Source: Bacteroidales bacterium
GTDB lineage: Bacteria > Bacteroidota > Bacteroidia > Bacteroidales > JAQUTK01
DNA: 64,000 bases
Direction: 5' to 3'
Assembly (NCBI GenBank): GCA_028709785.1
Contig: JAQUTK010000014.1
Coordinates: 1-64,000, forward strand
The notes under the pieces were generated by a model. It was not told the origin of the DNA. It was given only the letters and a program-made list of their open reading frames with translations, and did not search any database. Of the stretch, positions 35,429 to 42,676 are shown one piece after another. The position numbers and the translations under genes are program-made. The first letter of the stretch is position 1. Every line of letters begins with the position of its first letter.

Positions 35429-35436
35429 CAAAGGTA
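35429..35436 (-). promoter_or_regulatory. -7 box of the TetR-efflux operon
   Basis: TACCTTTG on the minus strand lies 31 bp upstream of the tetR start and fits TAnnTTTG. The -33 region (around 35455-35465) has T-rich sequence but no exact TTTG at standard spacing. The rest of 35398-35580 is AT-rich and holds no gene I can support. Confidence 0.5.
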
Positions 35437-35580
35437 TTAATTGTTCTGAAACAGAAAACTACAAAAACCAGAATAGTTTTCTTGTTTACTGAAATTTAAC
35501 AGAATTAGTTCGAAGAAGGAAACTGACAAGGGCTTTTCGGGGTTCGTTTCTTTTGAGAGGGGACGTACAAAGATTCACCT

Positions 35581-35712
35581 TTATACAATCTCCACTTTTA
35601 GCCTCAACTTCAACGCTTCGGAAATCTTTTCTATCTGTTGGCGTTTCTGTACAGTTGAGCTATGCGTAATTAGGTACAGCCCTTTGCCTATTTCCTTTTG
35701 ACACAAGCAAAA
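35581..35712 (-). pseudogene. In-frame remnant after the Fic stop codon
   Basis: The reading frame of the Fic gene continues past its TGA (35713-35715) for 43 codons to a TAA at 35581-35583. It includes GKGLYLITHSSTVQKRQQIE and ends in ALKLRLKVEIV. The stretch is protein-like and ends like some small XRE antitoxins, but that resemblance is weak. It has no start codon of its own. It is either a remnant of another gene or the lost tail of a longer Fic protein. Confidence 0.4.
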
Positions 35713-37086
35713 TCATTCATCCATTTTATGGATGGCCTTTTCAACAGGTTCCGTTAGCACCTGTTTGAACAAGGACGTAATCGTATCCATTTCCTCCTTA
35801 GAAGGGACTTCCCCATACGCAAAATCTTTTTCGCAAAAGTCTGCTATGTGATACTTATCTTTTAAAAAAAGGATATGAAAAGAGAGTTTTATTTCCAATT
35901 GACCCAGAACTTCTTTTTTTTCTTTTTTTGGTGAGGTAATGTGGCAATTGAACCATACGGATTTTGCTTCTCTGATATAGTCTTCGGCATTTCTCAAATC
36001 GGGTCCGACATTCAGTCCACCTTCAGCACACGTGCTTTTTGACAGCCTTGTAGATTTTGTCAAATAACAAAACCATTGGTTAGAAAGGGAGATTATAGCC
36101 TTATCAAATTGGGAGACTAAAGGAAAATACACCGCCCCCAACACTTTACGAACCTCTTCTTCACTGATATATTTCTTTTCCTGTTTCATCTTTTGTTGCA
36201 ATTTACGATCCAATAGGGTCAACCGCTTATCAAAATCATCTTCCTCTTCGATACTTTCACCTTTAGCCGCCTTTATTGACACTTCCAAAGAATGGATCAG
36301 GCAACTTTCCAGATAGTCAACGAAAGGTCGTATTTTGTTCAACGGAGCATTGGCACCATCCGAAGGCATAAGACCGACTTCCACATCGCATTGATGAAGT
36401 ACGCTCAAATAACGATCTTTATCTTTTGTCTGTACCACAATCATCGGGTATTCGCAACGATGCAACACAAAATTTGTCAATAAACGGGCAATTCGTCCGT
36501 TTCCATCTTCAAATGGATGGATACGGATATAACGGTAGTGCAGTAGAGCGGCCAATTGAAGAGGCGACATCTCACTTTTCTCGGATACTACATTATACCA
36601 CTCCACCAACGAAGTCATAAAAGACGGCGTTTCCTCGGGTGCAGCATAGTCGAAGATTTCACCTGTAACCGTGACAACGGAATTCGGACGTGTTTTATAT
36701 GTTCCCGTTTTCACAAACATTCGAATATTCTGACCATCCGGAGTACGGGCATTTTTCCAATAATCCTGAACCAGAATGGTGAGATTGAGATTACGAATGA
36801 AATTCTCGGTTAACGGGCGTTGCTTATCCTCTGCTTCTTGTTTCATCAATTCCAGCCCAATGTTGTGTGCTTTCATCTCTTCATAATCTCTCAGTTTAGC
36901 GCTACCAGACGTTTCTCCGAACAGAAGCAACAATTCGGTTTGTCCGTAAGACAGTGTATTACCCTCAATGTGATTGGAGTTATAATTGAACTCGAGCCGG
37001 AATTTATCATCTAATCTCTTTCGATCTTTCACTTGGAGTGGTTGAAGCGACAACCATTCATTATACAGTTGATTAATTTTTTCCAT
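35713..37086 (-). CDS. Fic-family protein (probable AMPylator, self-inhibited)
   Basis: This 457-residue Fic-domain protein has the complete active-site motif HPFEDGNGRIAR, with catalytic H189. An N-terminal SNHIEGN motif (residues 37-43) fits the inhibitory [S/T]xxxE[G/N] element, so it is probably a class II, self-inhibited Fic enzyme. Such enzymes transfer AMP or a related group from a nucleotide to a protein hydroxyl. The C-terminal ~190 residues are charged and include a long helix rich in Lys/Glu (DKRLTLLDRKLQQKMKQEKK). It follows the HEPN-type gene by 2 bp and belongs to the AT-rich accessory block. The target is unknown, and a host-defence or toxin role is inferred from the neighbours. 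Confidence 0.88.
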   Translation of the reverse strand: MEKINQLYNEWLSLQPLQVKDRKRLDDKFRLEFNYNSNHIEGNTLSYGQTELLLLFGETSGSAKLRDYEEMKAHNIGLELMKQEAEDKQRPLTENFIRNLNLTILVQDYWKNARTPDGQNIRMFVKTGTYKTRPNSVVTVTGEIFDYAAPEETPSFMTSLVEWYNVVSEKSEMSPLQLAALLHYRYIRIHPFEDGNGRIARLLTNFVLHRCEYPMIVVQTKDKDRYLSVLHQCDVEVGLMPSDGANAPLNKIRPFVDYLESCLIHSLEVSIKAAKGESIEEEDDFDKRLTLLDRKLQQKMKQEKKYISEEEVRKVLGAVYFPLVSQFDKAIISLSNQWFCYLTKSTRLSKSTCAEGGLNVGPDLRNAEDYIREAKSVWFNCHITSPKKEKKEVLGQLEIKLSFHILFLKDKYHIADFCEKDFAYGEVPSKEEMDTITSLFKQVLTEPVEKAIHKMDE

Positions 37087-37088
37087 AC

Positions 37089-39041
37089 TTAATCTTTTAG
37101 TTTCAAAATTTCATTGTCAATATTCAATATGAACTCATCGTATTTTGAGGATACGTCGATAAGAATCTCATCTAATCCTCGATTTGATGTTCTAAGTCTT
37201 TCTATTAAAGCTCTGATAATGCTACCGCTGATATTCTGTGCTTTGTTTGCATATATACCGATTAAATATTGGGGATATACAGCATTATGTGCTATCAGGT
37301 TTCTTAATCTGTATATTAATATGATGTCATTAAATATTTCCTTTTCCTTCTTATTAATACCATCCTTGTTCTTGTAGAAAGAATTAAGCTCGTGTAGTTT
37401 CGTTTTTAGAATTTCGTCATTAATATTCTCTTCAATCTCTTTTATGTGATTAAAAAACTTATTAATATGGACTTTATCTCCAACTTTCATATTTAGAGAA
37501 GCCTTTTCAATGATGACTTCTGGAATATCAAAAAAATTATTATTGAATTGAGTGTTGTTATAAATGTTTGTATATGTGTTAAACCAGTAGTTGTAAAAAA
37601 AACTTTTAACTATTATTGAAGCTGCAATTTTCTGCACAGTTTTAGTTTGAATATTATTTGCCTCCTTATTTTCAGTATGAGAGACTCCAATAGTAACATC
37701 GGTTTTAAGCAGACTTTCAATGGCAACCCAATGAAACAACAATTTATCTTCTGTTTTCTTGGGATACTTTCCTTTTTGGTACCAATGTGCAGCTGTAGCA
37801 AGTTTTAATGTATCACAAGTCGGGTTTTTATGAATAAAAGTGAAGCGTTCATCTATCTCAGCTAAGTCATTTTCAAAAGGGGAAACGTCTAAAGATTTCA
37901 TATATCCAACAAATTCCTGATGTTTTGATGAAGTGGCTTCGTCTCCGATTGTTAAATTAATTCCACCGATGCATCTACCATTTTCGACAATCGAAACATC
38001 TCTGTCGCTATATTTAATTGGTGCGGATGTATTGAACGATAATGATAATAAATCGATAACGTGCTCTAATCTCTGCTTTGCATAAGAAACGGAGGATCGC
38101 AACATCTTATGTTTGACAGGTATCGCAGCGTTTATCACTTTTCGATCAGAAGTAGTTTGTTCTATTTTCGAAAATGTTGGAGTTTCAGCAATATATTGTT
38201 TTAAATGAGGATCATATATATTAATATCATCTATCATACAATTAGTAAATCCTTTTATTCCTTTCAATCGGAATAAGACAAAGCAATCTTTAGGTTCAAT
38301 GTTGTAGTAATCACTTAAAATTGAGATTCTTTCTTCTATAGACCTTTTCTCTATATAATCCTCTATGGCTTTGTGGTAAGATTTTTTATTGTCGTAATCC
38401 TCCCTGTTTAATCCTTTATAAGTATTGGGAGCACTTGAAACAGTTCCACCCTCAATTCTTAAAATATCCGGTATATCATGCTGAATAGATTTAATATCAT
38501 CAATGTCAAAGCCATTTGCTATAAACTCTGAGATAATTAATTCGGTGTATTTATTTATTTCTTTCTTTGTATCATAGTCCAACGTTTGGGCGTTAGTGAT
38601 AGTGCTAATTAATTTCTTTAGTAAGCCATCAAAGTAAGTTCCTTTATTAAACTCGGCGTTAATTTGCTTGCACAGAGATAAAATGTGTTTACAATAAGTC
38701 TTCCTGTTTTCTTTCTTTTGATTTTTCACCTGTTGAAAGAATTCATCCCATTTCTGCTGAAGTGATGTTACATTGTCATGGAATAGATCGTTAAAAACCG
38801 CATCCTTATTATCCCATTCACTTAATTGATCCTTAAAAAGTTGGCTATTGTCTTTATTCTTTAGGTTATTGTATTCAATCTCAGATATTATGTTATCAAT
38901 GAGAAATCTGGGGCTATCAAGTGTAACCTCATAGTTGCCCTCTTCACCTAATTTTTCAGTGAAATAACTCCAATACTTTTCCCAGTATTCAATGGGAGTT
39001 TTTATAGGTAAACGTAGTATTTTTCTTATAGAATCATTCAT
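37089..39041 (-). CDS. Large HEPN-type protein of an accessory defence-like block
   Basis: This 650-residue cytosolic protein has no signal or TM segments. Near the C terminus, RLRNLIAHN holds the R-x4-H motif of HEPN ribonucleases (R580, H585). Upstream of it, LLFHWVAIESLLKT resembles the first helices of ApeA-like HEPN domains. The first 400 residues are not recognised; they are Asn/Lys/Ile-rich and probably helical, with a beta-rich part around 250-380. The gene is markedly AT-rich compared with its neighbours, a sign of transfer. Its ATG directly abuts the TAA of the methylase remnant, and it is 2 bp from the Fic gene. I infer a toxin or abortive-infection RNase; the HEPN call rests on one motif and context. 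Confidence 0.65.
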   Translation of the reverse strand: MNDSIRKILRLPIKTPIEYWEKYWSYFTEKLGEEGNYEVTLDSPRFLIDNIISEIEYNNLKNKDNSQLFKDQLSEWDNKDAVFNDLFHDNVTSLQQKWDEFFQQVKNQKKENRKTYCKHILSLCKQINAEFNKGTYFDGLLKKLISTITNAQTLDYDTKKEINKYTELIISEFIANGFDIDDIKSIQHDIPDILRIEGGTVSSAPNTYKGLNREDYDNKKSYHKAIEDYIEKRSIEERISILSDYYNIEPKDCFVLFRLKGIKGFTNCMIDDINIYDPHLKQYIAETPTFSKIEQTTSDRKVINAAIPVKHKMLRSSVSYAKQRLEHVIDLLSLSFNTSAPIKYSDRDVSIVENGRCIGGINLTIGDEATSSKHQEFVGYMKSLDVSPFENDLAEIDERFTFIHKNPTCDTLKLATAAHWYQKGKYPKKTEDKLLFHWVAIESLLKTDVTIGVSHTENKEANNIQTKTVQKIAASIIVKSFFYNYWFNTYTNIYNNTQFNNNFFDIPEVIIEKASLNMKVGDKVHINKFFNHIKEIEENINDEILKTKLHELNSFYKNKDGINKKEKEIFNDIILIYRLRNLIAHNAVYPQYLIGIYANKAQNISGSIIRALIERLRTSNRGLDEILIDVSSKYDEFILNIDNEILKLKD

Positions 39042-39194
39042 TTATATCATTGGTTTTATCATTGATTCGATAAATGCGATTTCTTCATCTGTCAAACCAT
39101 ATTTTGCATAGAGTTCTGCGTCTGTCCATGATTTTGTAAAGTTTTGGAAAGTAACAAACGCAAAATTTAACTTTGAAAAGTGCTGGGTGGATGT
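39042..39194 (-). pseudogene. C-terminal remnant of a restriction-modification DNA methylase
   Basis: A frame open from after a stop at 39195-39197 to the TAA at 39042-39044 encodes FAFVTFQNFTKSWTDAELYA followed by KYGLTDEEIAFIESMIKPMI. The WTD-x-x-LY-x-KYGLT-x-EEIAFIE ending is very typical of large type II adenine methylase/restriction proteins. The rest of the enzyme is missing and the frame has no start. The remnant overlaps, in another frame, the tail of the XRE frame at 39085-39354. The HEPN-type gene starts immediately after the stop, as a downstream operon partner would. Confidence 0.72.
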
Positions 39195-39354
39195 TTATTG
39201 AGCAATAAGGAAGCGTGCAAATTTCGTTCGGTCGAGGGTGGTTATTATACCATCTTGAGACCGTAGCAGGAACTTTCCCTAATTGTTCGCCAAACGATTT
39301 CTCGTTCATAGTCTTCTCAACAAGAAGTATTTTCAGCCTGTTTATCTGCTTCAT
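39085..39354 (-). pseudogene. XRE-family regulator truncated by a deletion
   Basis: Residues 1-45 (LKILLVEKTMNEKSFGEQLG, then VPATVSRWYNN) match the XRE regulators that commonly precede type II methylase/restriction genes in Bacteroidales. After NIHPALF (about residue 58) the frame runs into the out-of-frame methylase remnant, so the last ~30 residues (FCVCYFPKLYK and on) are not native. The structure is best read as the front of the regulator joined to the back of the methylase by an internal deletion. A shortened DNA-binding protein could still be made. Confidence 0.55.
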
Positions 39355-39696
39355 ATCAGCTTTTGTAATGACCTAAAGCACAAAGTTATTAATTTAATTG
39401 ATATTATGTTATAGTGACGAAGTGATAAAAAACCAAAAGTAATTTATTCTTCAGACCGAAAAGCAATTGGAGATTTTTTCTGTTTGATTAATGCAGTACT
39501 TTCTATTAAAGCTCGATAAAACGGAACTCAATGAAAGGATTGTCTTTCCCTCAAAGCGTTCATTGCGCTTGACCCGGGTCTCTCTCCCGTTTGCCTACGG
39601 TTGACTTTCCGTTCAACGAACGTCAAACGGAACAAACGTCCTTGTGCGCGGATTCATGCATAAGGACGCGTGAATCGGTTTGTCGGTCTGTTCTAA

Positions 39697-39762
39697 TTTG
39701 TATTGTATGATACTCCCATTTGTACTGTATGTTCTTCCGGTTTGTATTGTATGTTCTTCCGG
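39697..39762. repeat. Three tandem 22-bp repeats
   Basis: The copies are 39697-39718, 39719-39740 and 39741-39762. The last two differ at one base (TTTGTACTG versus TTTGTATTG), and the first diverges in its second half. There are no spacers, so this is not a CRISPR array. The copies are two helical turns apart, as in iterons. Confidence 0.85.
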
Positions 39763-39870
39763 TTTCATCAAGTAGTTTTTGGCGGTTGACCTTTTCTGAA
39801 GTAAGTCTGGGAAATTCCTGTTGTTTTTTTGAATTTCGATTTAGGAATGAGTAAAAAAGTACTATTTTGC

Positions 39871-39910
39871 TGCACCTCTGCACCTCCGAGCTGCCTTCCA
39901 GCATACTGTA
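39871..39910 (-). repeat. Inverted partner of 40229-40268
   Basis: Read on the minus strand this begins TACAGTATGCTG and contains AAGGCAG and two GGTGCA units. It is about three quarters identical to the plus-strand segment at 40229-40268, allowing small gaps. Confidence 0.6.
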
Positions 39911-40032
39911 TGGCATGTCAGTAACGTCAAAAAAACATTGCTCTCCGATTTTTGCATCCATTTTTATTTGCTCAAAGGCCCTTTTTCATACATTCTCAGT
40001 TACACTTTCCATTTCTATGTAGAAATTCGTCC

Positions 40033-40068
40033 AAAGATATACGGTTAACTTCGGAAAGATATACGGTT
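40033..40068 (+). repeat. Two 14-bp direct repeats with 22-bp period
   Basis: AAAGATATACGGTT occurs at 40033-40046 and again exactly at 40055-40068. The 22-bp period equals that of the tandem repeats at 39697-39762. Confidence 0.85.
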
Positions 40069-40076
40069 CGCTTGAC

Positions 40077-40118
40077 AAAGTTTTCTAATAGTTAGGAACC
40101 AAACTATTAGAAAACTTT
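40077..40118. repeat. 17-bp perfect hairpin
   Basis: The arms 40077-40093 and 40102-40118 are perfect complements with the 8-nt loop AGGAACCA. Both arms contain the T4/A4 tract of AAGTTTTC, so it could act as a terminator, but no gene ends beside it. Confidence 0.8.
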
Positions 40119-40228
40119 TGGGATTGATGGGGTCAGATTGCAGAAATGGTTACAAAATGCCCTCGAGCAAACAAAAATGGAAGCAATTATTGACCGAGCA
40201 AGTAAAAAGTCGAAAGGCCAAACTACCC

Positions 40229-40268
40229 TACAGCATGCTGTAAGGCAGGTCTTGGTGCACTTGGTGCA
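40229..40268 (+). repeat. Palindrome-containing repeat, partner of 39871-39910
   Basis: It opens with a perfect 14-bp palindrome (TACAGCATGCTGTA, 40229-40242), then AAGGCAG and two GGTGCA units. See 39871-39910 for the inverted relative. Confidence 0.65.
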
Positions 40269-40542
40269 TTGAAATTGGGGGTATTAGCCTTTTGAAGAAT
40301 GAAAATAAAAAAAAATCCAGGAAGAGTTTCCGTCAGAAGCATTCTGAAATCTTTGTCGATGCATGCTACTACAAAAAGTGAGAGTAAAAGCTTCATTCTT
40401 TTGAATGATTTGAAACTTTTTATTAATTTCGTGCCGATCACATCTGCAAACTATTTACCGAACTCTCGTTTCGAGAGAAAAAAGGAAAGTAACGAGTGTT
40501 ATCCCGGCAGCAATATTTGAAACTTAATTAGGAAGTACTACA

Positions 40543-41085
40543 ATGAAACGTATCGGTGAAAGAATAAATGCAAAAAGAAAACAGCTGAACCTGCAATTAA
40601 ATGATCTGGCAAAAAAGGTAGGTATAAGCCCCAGTGCTCTTTCGCAGATTGAAAAAGCCAAAGCTTTTCCATCCATTATTACCCTAAAATCTATTGCTGA
40701 AAATTTATATACGACAGTAGGTGAACTGATTGGTGAAAATGAGACTCTGAGCAAGAATCCTGTTATGCAGAGAAACGAAATGAAATTCGTGGAGAGAAAC
40801 AGTTCAGGTACTGAAATATTTTTGATTACGCACCACGACCTTAACAAACAAATGGACACCTACTTTGTGCGATTCATTCAGGGTTCTGATTTGGTAGATT
40901 TATTCACTGCCAATTCCGGTCAGATTTTTTGTTACGTTGTTTCCGGCGAAATATCTTTCAACTTAGATGCCAAAGATTATTTGCTACATGTGGGTGATAG
41001 TATCTATTTTAATTCGAAAACAACGTACTCAGCCATCAATAATTCAGATAGCATTTGTGAATTACTCTGGATTATATCTGGTTAA
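40543..41085 (+). CDS. XRE-cupin transcriptional regulator
   Basis: This 180-residue cytosolic regulator has an N-terminal XRE helix-turn-helix (about 5-60; LAKKVGISPSALSQIEKAKA) and a C-terminal cupin fold (about 100-178; FCYVVSGEISFNLDAKDYLL, then VGDSIYFNS). This architecture senses a small molecule, often an amine or amino acid, and controls nearby catabolic genes. It lies upstream of and co-directional with the aminotransferase cluster, 220 bp away, and a 14-bp palindrome sits in that gap. I infer that it controls the cluster. The left side is the repeat-rich region, so it marks the start of this unit. Confidence 0.88.
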   Translation: MKRIGERINAKRKQLNLQLNDLAKKVGISPSALSQIEKAKAFPSIITLKSIAENLYTTVGELIGENETLSKNPVMQRNEMKFVERNSSGTEIFLITHHDLNKQMDTYFVRFIQGSDLVDLFTANSGQIFCYVVSGEISFNLDAKDYLLHVGDSIYFNSKTTYSAINNSDSICELLWIISG

Positions 41086-41196
41086 AAAACTTACAAAAGA
41101 GTAATATCCCTTATCCGTTTTCAAACAATGACACTTAAAACCTACTAAATATAAATGTATAACTTTCCTGAAAGATATATCAAAAATTAAGCACAA

Positions 41197-41210
41197 CTTA
41201 ATTAATTAAG
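41197..41210. promoter_or_regulatory. Candidate operator palindrome upstream of the aminotransferase
   Basis: CTTAATTAATTAAG is a perfect 14-bp palindrome. It ends 12 bp before the -7 box at 41223-41230, so a bound protein would cover the -33 region. The XRE-cupin protein encoded just upstream is the obvious candidate binder (inference). Confidence 0.45.
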
Positions 41211-41222
41211 AAGAAAAATCAT

Positions 41223-41230
41223 TACCTTTG
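41223..41230 (+). promoter_or_regulatory. -7 box of the aminotransferase-DUF4914 cluster
   Basis: TACCTTTG fits TAnnTTTG and lies 75 bp upstream of the aminotransferase start. The -33 position lacks TTTG. Confidence 0.55.
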
Positions 41231-41305
41231 TCGCTCAATAGGAGACTAAACTAAAATATATCAGCATCTTTTTAAAAGGGATAGCACTATAAATACACAA
41301 TAAAA

Positions 41306-42610
41306 ATGGACAATCAAGCTTTGACTCTAAACAACACAATCGAAAAGACTAATTCAAACGTGTTGGAAATGCTCTCTGAACGTGGTAAAAATATTTTCTT
41401 CCCTAAACTTGGCATTTTAGCTCAATCGGCTCAGGCAAAAGGGAAAAAGATAAATGCAACTATCGGCGAAGCTGTTGAGGACGATGGCTCATCAATGCAT
41501 CTTCCTGAGTTTGATGCTTTGCTTAATATGCCAACGGCAACTATTTTTCCGTATGCACCGAGTTTTGGTAAACCTGAACTGCGGACGCTTTGGAAAGATT
41601 CTATCTATCGTAAGAATCCATCACTGAAAGATACTGTTATCAGTAATCCAATTGCGACCAATGGACTTACACATGGCATTAGTATGGCAGGCTACCTGTT
41701 TGCTAACGAAGGTGATACAGTTTTACTATCTAACCATTACTGGGAAAATTACAATTTGATATTCGAAAACAACTACGGTGCGAAAGTTTCAACCTTCGAA
41801 CTTTTTGATAACGGAGGTTTTAATGTGGCCGATTTCTCAAAACAACTAAATAAGATTGAGAGAGAGAAAATCATTACACTCCTGAACTTTCCAAACAATC
41901 CATCCGGTTACACACCACTTACCTCGGAAATTAAAGCTATTGTAGCTGAAATCAAGAAAGTGGCTGATAAAGGTAAAAAAGTGGTCGTGCTTATTGATGA
42001 TGCTTACTTTGGTTTGGTTTATGAAGAGGGTGTTTTCACGGAATCCATCTTTGTTGAGCTAGCTAATCTGTCGGAAAATGTGCTGGCTGTTAAAATGGAT
42101 GGGGCAACCAAAGAGGATTATGTATGGGGATTTCGTGTAGGCTTTATAAGTTATGCGATAAAAGGTGGCACGGCTGAATTGTATGAAGCACTTGAAAACA
42201 AAACGGCTGGTGCTGTACGTGGAAATATTTCAAACATCAGTCAATTGTCTCAATCGTTATTGTACAAAGTATATTCTGCTCCAACATATGACGAGTCAAA
42301 AAAGAAAAAATTTGAGATCCTAAAGAATCGGTATCAGGTTCTTCGCACCGAAATATCAAGATCTCAATATGCAGACTATTTTTGCGCTCTTCCTTTCAAT
42401 TCAGGATACTTTATGTGTATCGAACTAAAAAAAGGATTACAGGCAGAAGAAATACGTAAGCATCTTCTCACAGAATATAGTACCGGTGTCATTGTTCTTG
42501 GAAATGTGATCCGTCTCGCGTTTTCAGCTGTACCTCAGTCTCAATTGCCACTATTGGTTGAAAACCTCTATAAAGCATGTGTTGATTTAGACACAAAGAG
42601 CAAAGCTTAA
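41306..42610 (+). CDS. PLP-dependent class I/II aminotransferase
   Basis: This 434-residue cytosolic fold-type I aminotransferase has the expected cofactor and substrate residues: NFPNNPSG (N194-N198), IDDAYFGLVY (D231/D232, Tyr234), the probable Schiff-base Lys K269 in GATKED, the phosphate-binding WGFRVGF, and a C-terminal NVIRLAFS with the carboxylate-binding Arg. The sequence most resembles the aromatic/broad amino-acid branch, but the specificity is open. It is the first structural gene after the XRE-cupin regulator and is followed by DUF4914 after 66 bp. It would convert an amino acid to a 2-oxo acid, or the reverse, in whatever pathway this cluster serves. Confidence 0.88.
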   Translation: MDNQALTLNNTIEKTNSNVLEMLSERGKNIFFPKLGILAQSAQAKGKKINATIGEAVEDDGSSMHLPEFDALLNMPTATIFPYAPSFGKPELRTLWKDSIYRKNPSLKDTVISNPIATNGLTHGISMAGYLFANEGDTVLLSNHYWENYNLIFENNYGAKVSTFELFDNGGFNVADFSKQLNKIEREKIITLLNFPNNPSGYTPLTSEIKAIVAEIKKVADKGKKVVVLIDDAYFGLVYEEGVFTESIFVELANLSENVLAVKMDGATKEDYVWGFRVGFISYAIKGGTAELYEALENKTAGAVRGNISNISQLSQSLLYKVYSAPTYDESKKKKFEILKNRYQVLRTEISRSQYADYFCALPFNSGYFMCIELKKGLQAEEIRKHLLTEYSTGVIVLGNVIRLAFSAVPQSQLPLLVENLYKACVDLDTKSKA

Positions 42611-42676
42611 CAACGCGTCAGCTAACTGAATTCACGAAGTAATAAAAGTTTAATAACTATTTAAAAGACAAGCAAC

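Larger units (their letters stand above)
39355..40542. other. Repeat-rich non-coding region, 1.2 kb
   Basis: I see no convincing gene here. One 112-codon minus-strand frame (39623-39961) crosses the tandem repeats and is doubtful. The region holds three 22-bp direct repeats (39697-39762), a pair of related 40-bp inverted segments (39871-39910 and 40229-40268), two 14-bp direct repeats 22 bp apart (40033-40068) and a 17-bp hairpin (40077-40118). A cluster of nested inverted repeats lies around 39587-39630 (CCGTTTG/CAAACGG enclosing TTGAC/GTCAA). This density is typical of the ends or origins of mobile elements, but no integrase, transposase or relaxase is present. Confidence 0.6.

Noticed and set aside
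39697-39762. CRISPR array
   Set aside because: The repeats are directly adjacent with no spacers, there are only three copies, and no cas gene is present.
39623-39961. 112-codon minus-strand open frame in the repeat-rich region
   Set aside because: Its second half is simply the translated 22-bp tandem repeats (TGRTYNTNRKNIQYKW) and low-complexity sequence. Only the first ~50 residues look protein-like, so I do not call a gene.
39355-40542. Complete integrative element or insertion sequence
   Set aside because: The region has repeats of the right style but no transposase, integrase or relaxase, and no flanking target-site duplication that I could identify.
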